In this document: piece by piece, positions 38,901-53,785 of the stretch | Numbering within the stretch: the stretch's first letter is position 1 | Layout of the letters: the number at the start of each line of letters is the position of its first letter | NCBI GenBank assembly: GCA_038502055.1 | Contig: JAXRKN010000043.1 | Coordinates: 186,001 to 250,000 of the forward strand | Source: Tanytarsus gracilentus | Lineage: Eukaryota > Arthropoda > Insecta > Diptera > Chironomidae | Direction: 5' to 3' | Length of the DNA: 64,000 nt | The notes under the pieces: generated by a model | The model's database searches: none | Seen by the model: only the letters and a program-made list of their open reading frames with translations | What the model was told of the DNA's origin: nothing | Made by a program: the position numbers and the translations under genes

Positions 38901-40999
38901 GAAAGTATGTATGTGTGTTTATATGATTTGTGGGTAAGAAGTTGGGGGATGATGATAAAGTAAGCTGAAAGTTATTAAGAAAATCACATTCATTGTGTAC
39001 CTTTGTGTATCCAAAATGACTAAGCATCTCTAGCCACACGTCTGCTTGATGATACCATGGCGGGACCGTTCGGAGAAAGGAGACATGAATATTTTTATCC
39101 GAAAATGCTGCGTCACGCGATGAAATGCCTATGACTGGTATCTGATAGAAGCCACTTGTGTAACTCACAGCTGCCGGCGATAAATCATGCTCTGATGAGT
39201 CGTCATGTGACACCACTACCGCGTACACTCTTTTCGATATCAGATGCTTACAAACGTTTAAAGCTGTCTTTATAGGATTCTTATCTATTCGAATAGTTTT
39301 ATCGTAATAGGTTGTTCCTCTTGGCACATAAGCTTGTACATAATTCAATGTCTATAATTACGCATCATTTCATGTGTGTGTGTGTGAGAGAGAGAAAGAG
39401 AAGAAGAAGAAATTAAAATAATGCCACGATACAAAGCTCTTCTTTATTATATACGTTCGTGTCTTAACAGAAAATAACATAAATTATCGGAGCATTTAAA
39501 GTTGACTGTATCTTTTTTTCTCAAACCATTAACCACCCAAAAAAAATATTCTTAAAAATAGCTTTAAAATATATTTGAATATCTAATGCAGTGAACTTTT
39601 TTATAGCCGCTGCCAAAAAAAACTTTTCTTGCGCCTCCTTTTCCACGCTCAGTCATAATTCGGTTGTTGTTCCGTATAGCTGCGTATTGTTTATGGAGGC
39701 ATGAAAGGAAATTTTTATGGAATTACGTTGAAGTCGCATAACGACTACTCTGTGCCAAAAAACAGCCGATTGGCATAAACGTCGACGGCTGCTGTACTCA
39801 TGATGGCGAGAACGGAGAGACAGAAATGGCAAAAAGTTATTGAGATTAACATCAATAAAAGAGGAAAAAGTGGCTTGCCGTGTAAAATTCTGAAGGGTGG
39901 CAGAAGTGAGGCAAAAGTGTGCTGTAAGTTGTTTTGCGGTATTAATAAAAGGATTGAAGTGGTTTATATGGTGCAGGCAACTCTTTGGTGGACTTTTAAA
40001 TAGAATTTGAAGTGTGGGAGCCGTAAAAAACCACTGAATCACTGAAATGAGTTAATAATGTCGAGTAATTTATTGAAATTTTTACAACCGCACCATGAAA
40101 TCTAATCAAATTACCCAGCTAACCTTCAAATGGTTATAATATTTCCCTTCAAGCTGTCGAGAATGAAAATTCCAAGAGAGAAATTTGAAACGATTAATAT
40201 ATGATAAGTACTCGAATTCAACTGATTTAATAAATTAATTATTAGAAGAGGGTACGGCAACCCTATATAAACCCCATTATGCATAAATATTTAAAACTCC
40301 GCTCTTATTTTATCAATGTCAAGTTTTCATTCTTTCCTATTCCTATATATTATTACAATTTTCACATCATTGAGCTAAATTTTATTATTGAAAAGAGTAA
40401 AGTGATTTTTTCACTTCCACGAAGCTGCTGTAGATATATTGCATGAAAAATAAAAGGGGCTAATGCTTTTGCTCTCTATATGTGTTGCTGAAAATAACAA
40501 TGATAAATTGTTGCATTGCTCACTGGTTCAAAAAAGGTTGAAATTTTGGCCAAAACAACGTGCTTGAATTTTAATGACATTATTTGTGTAACAGTTTCAT
40601 AAAATTTGAACTAATTTTGAATTAAATTTGAGCGAATTAAATTTCTTGAATAAAATTAACCACCCTCATGTATTTTTTTGTGAAAGCTCGAACCTTTAAT
40701 TGATAAAAGAAATTGAGGCCGAATTTTGAAAAGCTTTGAACCAGTATGCGGTGTAACAAAAACATAAAGAAGAGCTTTTATATTTATAAAAAAAAAGCTT
40801 TTAAAGCATGTACAGTTCTTAAAATACTCACAGCTATTGTCTCGGAAAAATTTCTCTCGCTTTCGATATTGCTTAAAACACCACCGATGTTAAAAAATGT
40901 TGGATTTTCGCCACTGCCGGGTTTCTGGAGCAGGACATAATTGTGGAAGGTGAACAACAGGAGTGTCCGTAAATAGAATTCACTAATTGTATGCCACAT
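32910..40999 (-). CDS. Nmdar1: NMDA-type ionotropic glutamate receptor, obligatory subunit 1
   Basis: Thirteen exons: 40832-40999, 39001-39351, 38386-38588, 36714-36876, 36315-36479, 35977-36078, 35616-35832, 34782-35193, 34013-34441, 33689-33861, 33472-33615, 33288-33397, 32910-33209. They total 2937 nt (978 aa). This is the glycine-binding subunit of a calcium-permeable synaptic channel. Order: signal peptide; amino-terminal domain (VSFLRTVPPWYHQ, HSSDTDGRAILGRFQTTSQ); S1 with PLTINPERAEFIEFSKPFKY; M1; pore loop with the Asn site (WGVLLNSGIGEG); M3 with SYTANLAAF; S2 with AFIWDSSRLEYEA; M4 near 824-848; and a tail with KKHQIKKQKRLEIARHAADKW, the C0-like region. The C-terminus VSHLVV resembles a PDZ ligand. 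The position matching rat Ser688, a glycine contact, is Ala (VRGSAVDMYF). Introns 1 and 3 are about 1.5 kb, the rest short. Confidence 0.96.
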
Positions 41000-43249
41000 T
41001 GTTATCGATAGAACTTCACACAAATCAGATAGTCATAAATGGCGAACTGTTCAGTTATTTTTATGGTTTGGTGGAAAATGTAATATAGTACAGAAGTTTT
41101 ATGTATACGATGCCTCTATAAATATTTACTCGTTAAAGCTTTTACACTTTTTTTCGGTTTAGTTCTCAACTGTATTTATCTAAGCTTAATTTACTTCACT
41201 TTCTTTTATCATCACTATCTATATTTCTCTTTACATTAATGTTGTTGATGTTGTTGCTGGTGGATGGGAGCCTCACGATATCGGATCGTATAAAAATAGA
41301 ATAGGATGGTGGTGAGGAGGGTAAAGGGATTAAAGCTTCTTAGTCTTCCTCTCGATATCGCTAACTTCTTGTAATAAAACGACGAGTGAAGTGAAAGAGA
41401 AAAACTTTTTTCCTCTCTGACGTCTTTTCTTTTCTTTTTGCGCTCTATTGCTTGTAAAATTCAATTCGATGTAGCCAATATAGTTTCATCAATATTCGAG
41501 ACAATGTCTTGATATTTTTCTCTCTCTATGAAATCTGCAGTAGGATGCGAGAAAAATAATGATTTCATCATTTCCTTCCGGTCGTCTTCATACATGTACC
41601 CTTTTCTCAAGTTTTCGTCTTTTTCTTTTTGCTACAAATGGAGAGAAAAATTTTGTTGCCCCTAACGTTGATGATAGTTGTTCATAGATTGAAATTGGAT
41701 GAAGGAGATTTTATCGAAGTAAAGAAATTTCATAATGTGTGATTTTGATAAGAAAGTTCATCGCCTGCATCATATATAGCTTCTTTTTCCTTCTTTATAG
41801 AATAAGATCAAGATTTTTTTTCTTTCTTTAATTGAAAAGAGCGTTAGAGTTCCGTTTATTGCGATGACTCTAAGGTTGTTTATCGTTTCGACGCTCCTCA
41901 CCCGAGTTTAGGGTTTTGCTGGTTCTGTCAATTAACTCACTTGTTTCGTACGTTTCCTTCCTTCCTTATAAATATTCGCTCGCTTCCATCAAACGTTTTG
42001 CGGTTCTCTTAATGCTTTTCTTCTTCTCTTTGCGAAGTAATTTTCTATACGACTGTATGTCGGTTTGTGAAATTGTATGAGATGATTTTTTCTCCGGAGG
42101 GCAAAAGTTTATTTTTTCCACTCGTATCTAATTAATATTTTTCTTTTTGCTAATGAGCTTCCATTCAATTTTATGTTTGCATTCTCTCAATTATGATGAG
42201 TTGTTTATTTTTTGTATTTTTATTTATATATTTGTTTAAAATTAATAAGGTAAATTTTATGTTAACTTTAGATTAAAAATTAATTTTTCCTCTTTCGACT
42301 TTTTTCTAAATTTGTTTATTCATTCATTGCTGTTTCGAGCTTATTAATAAATCATCAAAATTGGTTGCTGTCGTCGACGTCGTAGCGTCTTTTATTAATA
42401 GCTCCTGATGATTGGTTTAGCTTTCTTCCATGAAATTTACATTCAATGGCATAAATTAATTTCGGTTATTGATTATTGGCAGACGAATCATATCATCTCT
42501 ATTAGCAGCCGCATAATCTATCGTCATCATCGTTATTCGTTGTCTTCTTAGACGTGCTCGAAGTTGCGTTGGTCGTTTTACTCATTATGCTGTCATCGAT
42601 GATATTGAACATATTTGCCGCTTGTTAAGACACATTAATTAGTCCTCACTCCTTTTTAATTATTTGCTGTGTGCTCTTTATGTACAAAAAGTTGCAACAA
42701 TATCTGCCAATTCTAATCAACCGTGGCCGTAAAAGCAATGATGACAAAGGAATTCCAGAGTGATGTTTCCACTCAATTCATTCCTGTTCGAACACGCCAC
42801 TCAAACTGCTTTCTACAGAAAAAGAAGAAAAATGCGAGAAAACAATGCAATTAGTGTTGGAGAGAGAACAATGTGAAGGCAAAATTCTTCTTTCTTGTGC
42901 CTTCTTTGTTCGAACTTTTCCACATTCACTTCCTTTTTTCGATATAATGTAAAAGTTTGTTTGCCTTTCTTTCTCTAATAAAGGCATATATAGAAGTAAA
43001 AAGTATTTAGATTATAGGAATTTATTTAAAATGTCAGAATTCAGAATAATAAAACTTTGAATATTTATGAAAATTGACCACTTTAAAATTATAAACTTAG
43101 TTAAAACTTTAAATTTTTTTGAACAAGCATCTCACCCCCTTATTCGTCACCTTTATTTGACCGAATAAGCTATTACAAAACTCAAGTGAAAGAAAGCATA
43201 TCCTTAGATTGTCAAGTGCTTGAGAATAAACGAATAAGAATGAATAGAA

Positions 43250-43268
43250 TAAGTAAGTAAGTAAGTAC
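43250..43268. repeat. (TAAG)n microsatellite
   Basis: Four tandem aagt/taag units in a short run; a simple repeat with no other feature around it. Confidence 0.6.
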
Positions 43269-44593
43269 AATGCTGTAATTCTCTTGGATGTGGCGAAGGA
43301 TCTGAAATATTTCTCAATAAGTGCTCTCTCTTCATCATTTCCATTTGTCTCAAATCCCCTCCCCAACAGCTCTGGTTTTTGTGTGTTTTGAGCATTGTTA
43401 AGCACGATGGTAAATTGGAAGATTAATTCTAATATCCGATTATACTGTAAAGAATTTCAATTTCTGTCGTATTTAAAATTCAACGACTTCAAATTTCATC
43501 ATTTTAGCTCACAAAAGATTGAAGATGACAGCATTTTCGGCTGTTTCTGTCAGATTTACATGCGAATAAAACAGGGCTCTTTTGTCTCTTTGCATTAGAG
43601 GGTAAAATTTTCCACACACACACACGCCAACCTTTTCTCGTGCCAAATAATAAATGCTTCATTTCTCTGCGCTGCGTAAATAGCCTTAATCTCACTCTTA
43701 ATCCTCTCTTGCCAGTTATTTTTCGCTCTATTCATGCTTTAGATGCCAATTTACTAGCAGTAATTAATTGACCATATTAATTCCGTTCTCGTTTATTCAT
43801 ACATCTCCATATATGACTGGACAAAGCAATTTTCCTATTCAATATTCTAACTATATTGTTATTGCTAATGTGTCTTGGCTTTGTGCTTTTTTGTTGAGTG
43901 TGGGAATTCATTAAGCATAATTCATCGAAACAGACCTCTCTTAATTTGCTTCAATTTGTAAGAAAAACAAATTTAGATGGAAAAAAAGTAATTTTGTTTT
44001 ATTTTAGACCATGAGCGTGCGTCTGCATAATTGAATTATTTTTAAGCGGTGTACATTGCGTAAAAAAAACGATATAATTAATGACAAAAAGTTTTCCGCT
44101 CGTTGGTCACTTTTGCAAAATTACATTAATTTCTCAATGCTCTGTGAATTGTTTTTTTAAACGAATTTAGTTTGCCAGCCTTTTGAAAAAGAATTTCATT
44201 TATGCTAAGTTAATTTTGCAGCGAAAAAATTCTCATTAATATTTGCATAATTATGAGTGAATCCCTTAAATGCTCGAATATGGCGAGTCATAAACACGAT
44301 TATCATTTCATTATCTGGAGTGATGTTAAAATTTCAGTGTTACAAAGCACTCCCATCAGATTTAGTCTTGCATATAATTTATGAGCATAAAGTGTCGAAG
44401 AGAAAGTTTAAAAGTTCATTTCGCCTTACGATAAAAAATTTGAGGGAGATGAAAAACACGAAATAAAATTTTAAATTCGTTTTGTAATAAAACTTTCGTG
44501 TAACTCATTTTAAATTACAAAACCTAGTTTACATTTTTATCCAAATATTTATTTTTCATAATTGAAATGAACTGTAAGGACAAAAATTTATTT

Positions 44594-44640
44594 GTGGCAC
44601 AACGGTAGTACCGTGCGCAACTGACTATAGGAAAAACTTT
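44594..44640 (+). other. tRNA-Trp-like D-arm fragment (pseudo-tRNA or SINE head)
   Basis: The string gtggcacaacggtagtac fits the Pol III A box (TRGYNNARNNG) and resembles the D arm of eukaryotic tRNA-Trp. It is followed by actgactatagg, like a decayed anticodon arm. The acceptor stem does not pair and there is no clear B box (GGTTCRANYCC). I regard it as a decayed tRNA or the head of a SINE, not a functional tRNA. Confidence 0.3.
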
Positions 44641-47600
44641 TTCTTCGCTCCCTTAATTTATTTAAAATTCCAACGTCAAAAACTTCATCTTTAGCTCAAC
44701 TCTTAGTGAGGAATTTAAAAAATTTGTTCCCATTTCCTTCGAACACACACAGACATACACATGTTAAGGTTATGTGTCACTTTATATCGTGGCATATTCA
44801 CGATGATTTATGACGTAATTTGCGAATGTCGCTCATCATTAATGCCTCCATCATTGACACGTTTTATCAACCTAATTCATTTAATGTCGGAATCCGCCGC
44901 ATTTTTTCTGCTACGCTTGCTTTAACAATCAATTCTTCAATTTTACGATTCCTATAACACTCGTTCATTTCTTTTTCCTTCATCAACAACATTATGTTAA
45001 AGCGGTGATTATACAATCGCAATAATGTTGACGAAATTGGAAAAAAGAGAGCGATAAAGACAACCAAGTGCTTCTGATTGTGAGAGTCTTTTTTGATAGC
45101 TCTTCACATCTTCTTCTTTTACACAGTCAGCCAATCTCAGTTAACCGGAATTGAATTATTTATAATTTTCTTGAAATGTTTAAGTGGATCTTTTTGAAGA
45201 TCAGTGACATTTTTATTTGGAATTTAGCGTATTATGTTCTCAAAAATAGCCTAAAGAAAATTGAATAAAGTGCGTTCAGCATCTAAATTTATTCATTTTC
45301 GTTATTTCAATTCTGTCAAAGCACGAATGAGATAATTCAAGAGAGCTTCGCATTAAATCTTAAAATACTTGATTCGATTTTCTCTCAAAAGCTTCCGAGT
45401 TTTCTCTCTCTGGATACTGCCCCCATATTTTGTGAAGATTTGGGATAACTTTGACTGATTTTTCTTTCCTCTAGCATTTCTGCACGTGCCTATAACCGTC
45501 TAAAATAATTTATTTATGCAAACACACTTGTACGAAAAGCAAATAAAACTTTTTGTTTGACTTTTATGTTTTTTGTCAACATAAATTTTCAATTTAAAAT
45601 TGAGATTAACAAATTAAATTTTTTGATATTAAAATGTGAAGCCTTTATTTTAATTTTTACATCGCGTGTACAATCAAAATCCGTTTCATGAACATAATAA
45701 ATTTTTAAGCTAAAAAAAGGTCATGCCATTTCCACAAATATTTGCTTGTTAATGCGTGGAGCTTTTGAATTAATTCTTTTTGCTGAGCAGCAAATTTTTA
45801 AAGCTCAAATCTAACCTCAATTTATGATATTTGAAAACTTGCATTTCTTGTGAATTTAAAAATCACAATTTTTAAATCAACAATTAAAAAATTAGCAAAA
45901 GGCTTGCGATCAATAAATTAGCTAGGAGGAAAATATTGTCTGTGAAAACTTTGATATTGTTATCTGTTGTTCAATTTATTGTCGACATCATCAATTTTGT
46001 ACATTTCTTGTTGCTACTCAATCTTTTGTACAGAATTTTATCGATAATGCTGTTGCTGTCCTCATTGTCAAAGTTGTTACAGAAAAATCAAGATTTCAAA
46101 ATATTCTGAGTGGAAAGGGATCAGATAAATGGCAGAGTCAATTTTTACGCCTCCCTGAGAAGCCATCGAATCGAAATGAAACTGTCTCTCAAACGGCAAT
46201 TTTTTTCTGTTTCTGTCTTCTGGGCAAATTAAGATCTATGACCAAAAGTATGTTTCTCCGCTCACAGACTTATCTCTTTTTTTGCCCGGTCAATTCATAA
46301 AGCACATACGTATGGAAAAAATTAAACCTCTTTTGGAAAGAAAAAACTCAATAATGAAAATATATTTGCTCAACATTTTTATTGCTTTGAAATGTGTGAT
46401 TTTTGATGGGATTTACTTCTTTTCACCAAAATTATTGATGTGATGGCGATTTTTTACGAAATGATTTTTCCTTTTCTTACACGCACGACAAAATGAACCT
46501 TTTTATATATGTCTTTGACAACGTTAGACCTCAACGTCAGAAGATGGATATTCTGATTTATCATCAGGGATCAAAAAAGTCCATTTTATTTATGTGAATT
46601 TAGTCTTCGCTAATCTCGTCGAAGCAACGGTGGCTCAAGAAAAAGAAAAATTAAAGTTTCGAAACTTTTTCTTAGCAAAAAAAATATTTCTTGTGAACCA
46701 CTCCCAGGGTGAGAATTAAAGAAGACTCGACTGTGTTGATTTTACATTTCACGCTCAACTTCTTACACCGAAATTACTTTTAAACTTCAAAGTTAAATAG
46801 GGACGATGATAAAAGCTTTTCATGAAAACTCTTAAACTGCCTAGGAGATTCTCACTCGATTCTTCAACTGTTGAAAATAAAGCCATTATTAATTAAAGAG
46901 AGACTATCTCGAGTGCAGCTCGCTAAAAGAAGAAATTTTTAAAGTTATCTGGGGACTTTTGTTTGCTTATTTAATTAATTAACGCTTCTTTGCTCAACAT
47001 TGAAAATAATGGGAGGAAGATTGAACAAACTAATATTGACAGAAGACATTTAAAATTGAGGCGTGTTTTTGTCGATCCTGAAAAACTCTTTTAAAAAATA
47101 AGAGTTAGAAGAAGAAGGAAACTCAAAGTAGTCGGCGAGGCGTAATCACTAATCAAATAATAATGAATTATTCAGCAATATATTCCGTTCCACGATCTCT
47201 TTCTCTCTACAAAGTTTCACCATTGATGATATAAAAATTTATCAGCATCATATATCATCAGAAAAATTTTTCGTTCGTGATTTCTTCATGCTATCTTTCT
47301 CTCTATCTCTCTCACCTCCGGTCTTTTTTTGGCATTTCTTATTCATACTGTAAATGCTTTTTTGGAAATAAAATCAAATGTTCACACGCTCCAATTATTT
47401 AATGGAGTTTTTTGTACAAGAGCTTCGACTTCATAAAGAAGCCAAAAAAAGGAAAAATAATGAACACACTTGAGACCACAAAATTTGAAAAATTAGAATA
47501 AACATCATTTACCACGAGATTAGAGTGCTTTTTTTGGAATGTCTTTAATGGAATGACCTCAATTTTTGACCTTTCGATTATTATCTTCAGTGCACGAAGC

Positions 47601-50600
47601 GTACGAGGATGAGGGTGGAAAAGCAATTATTTGTCATTTACATAAATTCGGAGCAAGAGAGCAGTTAGATAATTTCGGGGGAGAGTATCAAAGTAAATAT
47701 TTATCATGTTGTCATCATAACCTCAGTGGCAAAAAAGCAATGAGACCAACCTAAAAGTTAAATTTTCTCGCTCCAAATATTTACGCAGCAGTGCCTTATT
47801 TGCAACCTTGTCTGTATTGATGTTTGGAAATTATTTTGTTGATAAAAATTGAGCATTTTTGCATGTTAAATTTTTAACCGTCATCCTATCAATTTCAAAT
47901 TAAGAAAGTTTTTTAACATTAAATTCCCTAAGGATGGAATTTATTTTCGATAACTGACAGGTGAATTTATGTTTTCAATTTTCACAACAAAAAAACTAAT
48001 TTAATTTTGTGGAAAGAAGCAAAAAAGTTTTTAAATAATTTTTATATCTTGAGTTGACTTTTGTAAAAACATTTTCTATATGCGTGTGAAATTGAGAATT
48101 AATAGAAGAGTGAAAAGGCAATGAGAGATATGACGAAAATAAACTTTTTCTTGTGCTTTGGCAGCCGCCGCATATACAGCTCAATTTTTCTTCAGCATCA
48201 CGGATATTTACCATAATGAAATTTTTTTGTTATCTTGACACATTATACCACACAGAAAAAAAGAATGTGAGCTGTGTCAGACGACAAAAAACAGCAGCGA
48301 ACATGCCTTAGGCAGTGACACGAAACAAAAAGAATATTTGATGACAATTATTTTAATCCATCCTCGTCGTTTGGCGCTTCACGCGTCACAGTTCTATCGA
48401 TGGTGTTGTCCGATGAGTTGTTAAAGTTATGTTCTTCTTTGGAGCATTTATGTGTTAATGTAAAATTTAACATTTTTGGATATATTTTATGTAAATTTTA
48501 TAAGCAAAAGTGGAAGGGTAGAGTCATTTGCGAAAATTGTTCTCGTCATAAAAAATTTAGGCATTAAAAGGTTAACTGGAAACCATAAAAACGAGATAAA
48601 CCAATTCATTTAATTTTCCGTGCAAAAAAGTGAGCCTCAAAAAATTTTTAATATAAAAATCTTGTAAAATTAATTTCACTTTAATATCCCGTCTTATCAG
48701 CAAAACTTAACAAGAGAAAAAATTATGTATTTTTCCTTACAACCCATATCAAATGTCATAATCTTCTCAAATTTAAATTAAAGATGCACACGCACATTTA
48801 TGGAAAATAATGATGACGTTAATGCTCCCTTGGGTATGATTCACATAATAAATATTAATAAAAGTAAATCAAGAAGTTAGCGAGAATTTTAAACAATCAT
48901 CAACGGGTGTAAAAAAGGTCAAGATGTAGCATCAAATATTTGTTGAGAAATCAATCCAATTTGTTATAAAAATGAAGATTTAAAGAGGAGAGAAAAATGA
49001 AAAAATTCACAATGATAATAATACACGACATTGAGAAATCAGTACACAAAATTACATTATATCTAGCACGAGAGCAAGAGAGAGAGAGGAAAAAAGAGAA
49101 GATGGAAAAAAACGCTGCGCTTTTGCGCATTTTACGAAAATATTTTCCTATTTAGCCTCTTTTTGACTAATTTAATTTTCCTCAAGTCTCTGATATAACT
49201 TGGAAAAAGTGTCACTCTCACAAGTGTTTTCAATTAATAAAAATATTTTAGGAGCATAATCGAAAGGGCGAGCTTTCGAGAAAAAATAAAAGTACGAAAA
49301 GTAAGGGAGGAAAGCGATGATGTAATGCGAGCAACGAAGCAAAGCATGCTGAAAACATGAGCTTTCATCTCCTCGCGCAGCATTCAGCGTGTAACATTAT
49401 CCACAAAAGAAAGAGAAGAGAAAACTGTACGTGTAGATGATGTTGATGGAATGAGTAAGGACATTATAGGCACTCTTCTTCTTGCTTACGATGCACAAAG
49501 TAATTTTTTTCTCTTTCTCTTGACGAGTACATGAAGACGACATACCAGTATAAACGTCTATGCGTAAATTGAACCATCATTTTTATGTCGACGCCATTAT
49601 TTAATTCTATAAATAGTTTAACACGGAAGAAAAAGTCTTTTAAAGATGAGCAAAGAGAAAGTTTATTTGCGTTTTCTTAAGAATCTTACTCTTGAGTAGA
49701 AAATTCATATAATTTCTATATGGAATCTTTCGAGAGATTCGCACATGGCTACGCAATTGTCCATCTATAAAAATATATTACCATCGTGAAGAGCAATTTT
49801 CGGTGAACTTAATTTAATGGGAGAAGGAGAGGACGAAATTAATCTCCTTGGAGATAACGTGACAATAATTTTGTTGTTTTAAGTGTCGTCGTAACACATA
49901 AGCTCATAAAATTTAAGCTAATTACTGACATTTTTTAATAGCTAATTTTAGTGTGCGAGATATTTTTTCAACTAAAGATTACTTTGACAGATGGAAAGTT
50001 TTAGCAACCCTCATTTTACATTCCACTGAATGAAACTTTTTCATGAAAAAAAAAACATTTTCCTTTCATTGATTTCTTTCTACAATGGTCGTCGTTGATG
50101 CGAAATCATTTGACATAGCGATCCACACAAGAAATAAGAAAAATTGAGATAGTTAAGTTGTTCTATTCAACAAACAAACCCCAAAGCGATTTTCCTCATT
50201 TTTCTTCCCTTTCTTCTAGTTTTCCTCGCATGCAATACAAAAAGCACACAGAGGAGGAGTTGAGGGAATAAAGAATAAAAAGGGACTACTCACGTCATAA
50301 AATAAAAAAAATAGAGCAAAGCATGGAGCGGAAAAGGCATTCATAAAGCTATTTTGTCTTGCATTCTAATGGAGTGGATATGATTACGACGCGCAGCACT
50401 ATATTTTCATCTTGAGACATGCACATTCAGCTCTTTTGAGAATTTTCATCGAATTTTCCAATTGCTATCACAATAATGGAACGGAAGGATGAGAATCAAA
50501 TCTCAAGAGAACCCTTTCACGTTGTAAATTTTGTATGTGCTGTAATTTTAATATTGATATACGAGTTCTTGACCTATTTCAAAGCATAAAGATCAACTCA

Positions 50601-52191
50601 TTGACATTTTCGGGTGGATAAATTGTTTGACCAATAACCGCAAAATATGACTTATCAATAAATAACGAGAGAGAGAGAGAAAATGACAAAGAAATTGCCA
50701 GTGATGTTCGGCATTTTCAATTTTATTGAGATTTTTTTCGCGGAAAATTTTATAGCAAAAACAGAAGTATCATAAATATCCAATTTAATGCATTGGATCG
50801 TTTCGAGTTCAAGAAGCTCTAAGTGAAGTAATTTGAGTCAGTTACTTCCCCATCCCATAACCTTTTCATCATATACAATGGAAAGAGAGACACTAGTCCT
50901 TGAGAGATTTTTTATATATTTGAACAAGCACAAAATAAGGAACGATGTAAACACAATCGTCTGATATTGAAAGTCGATCAATCGAATGAGGAATGAGTGG
51001 CCGTTGTCGTGAAAACAAAAATAAACTTTTTTAATGTAATTTGATTCTCGTCAATATCAAGCACATTTATCCGATGACAGGAGAAAAATCTGCTTTATAC
51101 AATATCAGCGGGATTTCACTGACGCTTGGCTCCTACTGCCATAGAAAACTTTTTTCCTTCTTTTTACTCTTATTTTTGTGCCTTTTCAATTTTTTTTTCT
51201 TCTTTTTTAATTTTTCAAGTTTTCTCCTCACGAACAAAGAAGAAAAAAAATTCACTTTAATTGGATTTCTTTTTTTACAGCTTTTGACTTTTGTTCCGCT
51301 TTAAACAGACAAGTAACGAAAAAGGAAGGCGAAAGAAGAAGAATGATTGAGGGATGGATTTGAAGTGAATCCAATTTACTCGCTTTTGATATTCACACTT
51401 ACTCCTTCTCAAGTTTCGTCGTTTACACCTCGCGAGATTTCACCTTCGCCTGATTTATGTTAAGGTTTTCCTAATTAATATTAACTCACTGCGTAATATT
51501 TTACAGTACATTTAATTTTTAATGATTTATTATTAATTTTTATAATTTGTCTCTCGTGGGTTGGGTTTGAGTATGAAGAGCTTTTAGAATAATTTTCTAT
51601 TAGCTATCTCAACCAGACATTGAACTTTTTTTCTCTTCTATATTTTCACTATTTTTTCTTTTGTATTCCAGTTGGTAGAAATTTTCACTAGTCTCAAGAA
51701 TTTTAACAGGATTCAAATGCACTTTTATAAAAATTAATCATGGATTTTATAAGGAAAAAATAAAACTTTTCTTCAACACCTTCTTTTTTCACTTTTTTAC
51801 TATTTTCCTTTCGAGGACAGAACGAAAAAAGCTCCCGAATGCATTGAATTTCAGATGTCGAATGAGATGGAGAGGAAAATTTCTCTCGACGGGGTGGGGC
51901 GCAGCATTGGCAAAACATTAGTTAGCATTGAACTTTGAGAGACATGTTTACATTTTTCAGCACAAATTTCAACCGCTCTATTGCTACATTTATATTTAAT
52001 GTTTTACTGATGGATGCTGCAATGTTTTATTTCTCTCAAAAAACATCTCTCTGGAGCTTTTGCTCTTAAAAATTATCATAAGCTTTCCATAAATTCATTC
52101 TTTGAGTCATTCCACTACGAACATAACATTAAAGCCAGAGAAATGCATTTGCAGTAAAATGTCACAAAAGCTGATGTGTCACGACAATTTA

Positions 52192-52404
52192 TTCCTAATT
52201 ATTTTCTTAATTATTTTAATTATTCCTAATTATCCTAATTATTCTAATTATTTTAATTATTCCTAATTATCCTAATTATCAAAAAAAAATTAAAAAAATT
52301 AAGAAAAAAATTAGATAATTAGGAATAATTAGAAATAATTAAAATAATTAGAATAATTAGGATAATTAGGATAATTAGGAATAATTAGGATAATTAGGAA
52401 TATT
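52192..52404. repeat. AT-rich foldback (inverted) repeat, copy 2
   Basis: The left arm is repeated tcctaatta/ttctaatta, the loop contains aaaaaaattaagaaaaaaat, and the right arm is repeated aattagga/taattaga. The arms are near-perfect reverse complements over roughly 80 bp. It has the same unit and loop as the copy at 21510-21637, in opposite orientation, and is longer. It may be a MITE or a hairpin satellite seed. Confidence 0.85.
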
Positions 52405-53785
52405 ATTGATCATGATGTGAATTTATTTGCAACATGAAAGTGCTTTTATATGTTTAAATTTAAATACATTACTGTTATAAAACTTTATAATTTCTAAAAA
52501 AAAAAATTACTCACCTCGTCATTTAATTTTGACCGCAAATTTCAGTGCGTATGTAAATGTAAATTAAAATTTCCATTCACATCTCAACAATTTTGTGATG
52601 ATGATGTTTTTTGGTGTCAACAATCTGCAATTAAATATTTGTGTATTCAAAGGGAAGTTTTTTCACGAAAAAAATCATTAAAACTTTTATTCATTCATAT
52701 TTCAAGATAGACGTGACACATAATATTTTTTTCTTCATATAATCTGATAAACTTAACTAAATCATTAATATTTTGTCTCGTTAAGATTAACAAAACGTGG
52801 AGTGCGCACACAACACCTTAAGCCAATTTCGATTTGATTTTTTTTTCTTTCAAAATGATAGATTTAAAATATATACATACACGCACACTCTAGAGCTTCA
52901 CATAAATTTTATCTCACTGGAAAAGTTGACATCTTTAAGTTTCTTGAAGCCACAGAAAACATATAATTTAAGCATAAAACTTTGGACGAATTTAAATGTA
53001 AGTGTATGAGATGGGTTTATGGTGGTAGCGGGTAAGACGTTTGGATTTAAACATTATCCAACATGGTCTAGAAATTACCATAAATTTCAATTAAAAACAA
53101 TAGTGTCCCACCCTCTTAGTGAATTATAATTCGAGAAACAGTGGAAAGTGTTAAAACTGATAACAATAAAATTCTATTACTTCATAACACGACGAAGCAA
53201 GTAATTATGAGAAATAATTTTCATTTTGCGTACATAAAGACATGCCTTGAGGAGACATAAATTTATTTTTAGCATCTCGCTCATAATTTATGAGTTACGT
53301 GAAGTGCTGGGCGTTCAATCAACATTAAAGTCCTTAGGACTTGCAAGGAAGAGCAAACGTTTGCTTTTGATACCTAATTTATGGTCTCTCTCTCATCCAA
53401 ACAAATATTTTTGTGTCGCAATGTCAAACAAAAAGAAAAATAAAATATATTGCTTATTTTGTCCATGTATACATCTTTCTTCACAACAATATGTTCATAT
53501 ACGGATATTTTGGTGTCAAGGGGATACGAGTAATTTTAAATAAATTTATACACTATATACTTCGTGCATATAAATTTATATACCTTGCCTTGTATATAAA
53601 GAAGTATATAATTTATATACATTATCTTAAAAATACACGCTCCTTTTTTCGTGTTCAAATTTTACACAAATTTTATGCTATTTTTTATCATCATACAACA
53701 GAATATTTGACATTTATTGACACACTCATGATTTTTAACATCCACTTAAAAAAGTATTTAAACAAAAAATAAAAATAAGTTGAAA

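Noticed and set aside
39653..40042. 129-aa minus-strand open frame in Nmdar1 intron 1
   Set aside because: Not joined by frame to the receptor exons and without similarity; would disrupt the amino-terminal domain.
51041..51304. Phe/Leu-rich plus-strand frame that looks like a membrane protein
   Set aside because: The hydrophobicity comes from poly-T and ttc runs; no Met context or homology.
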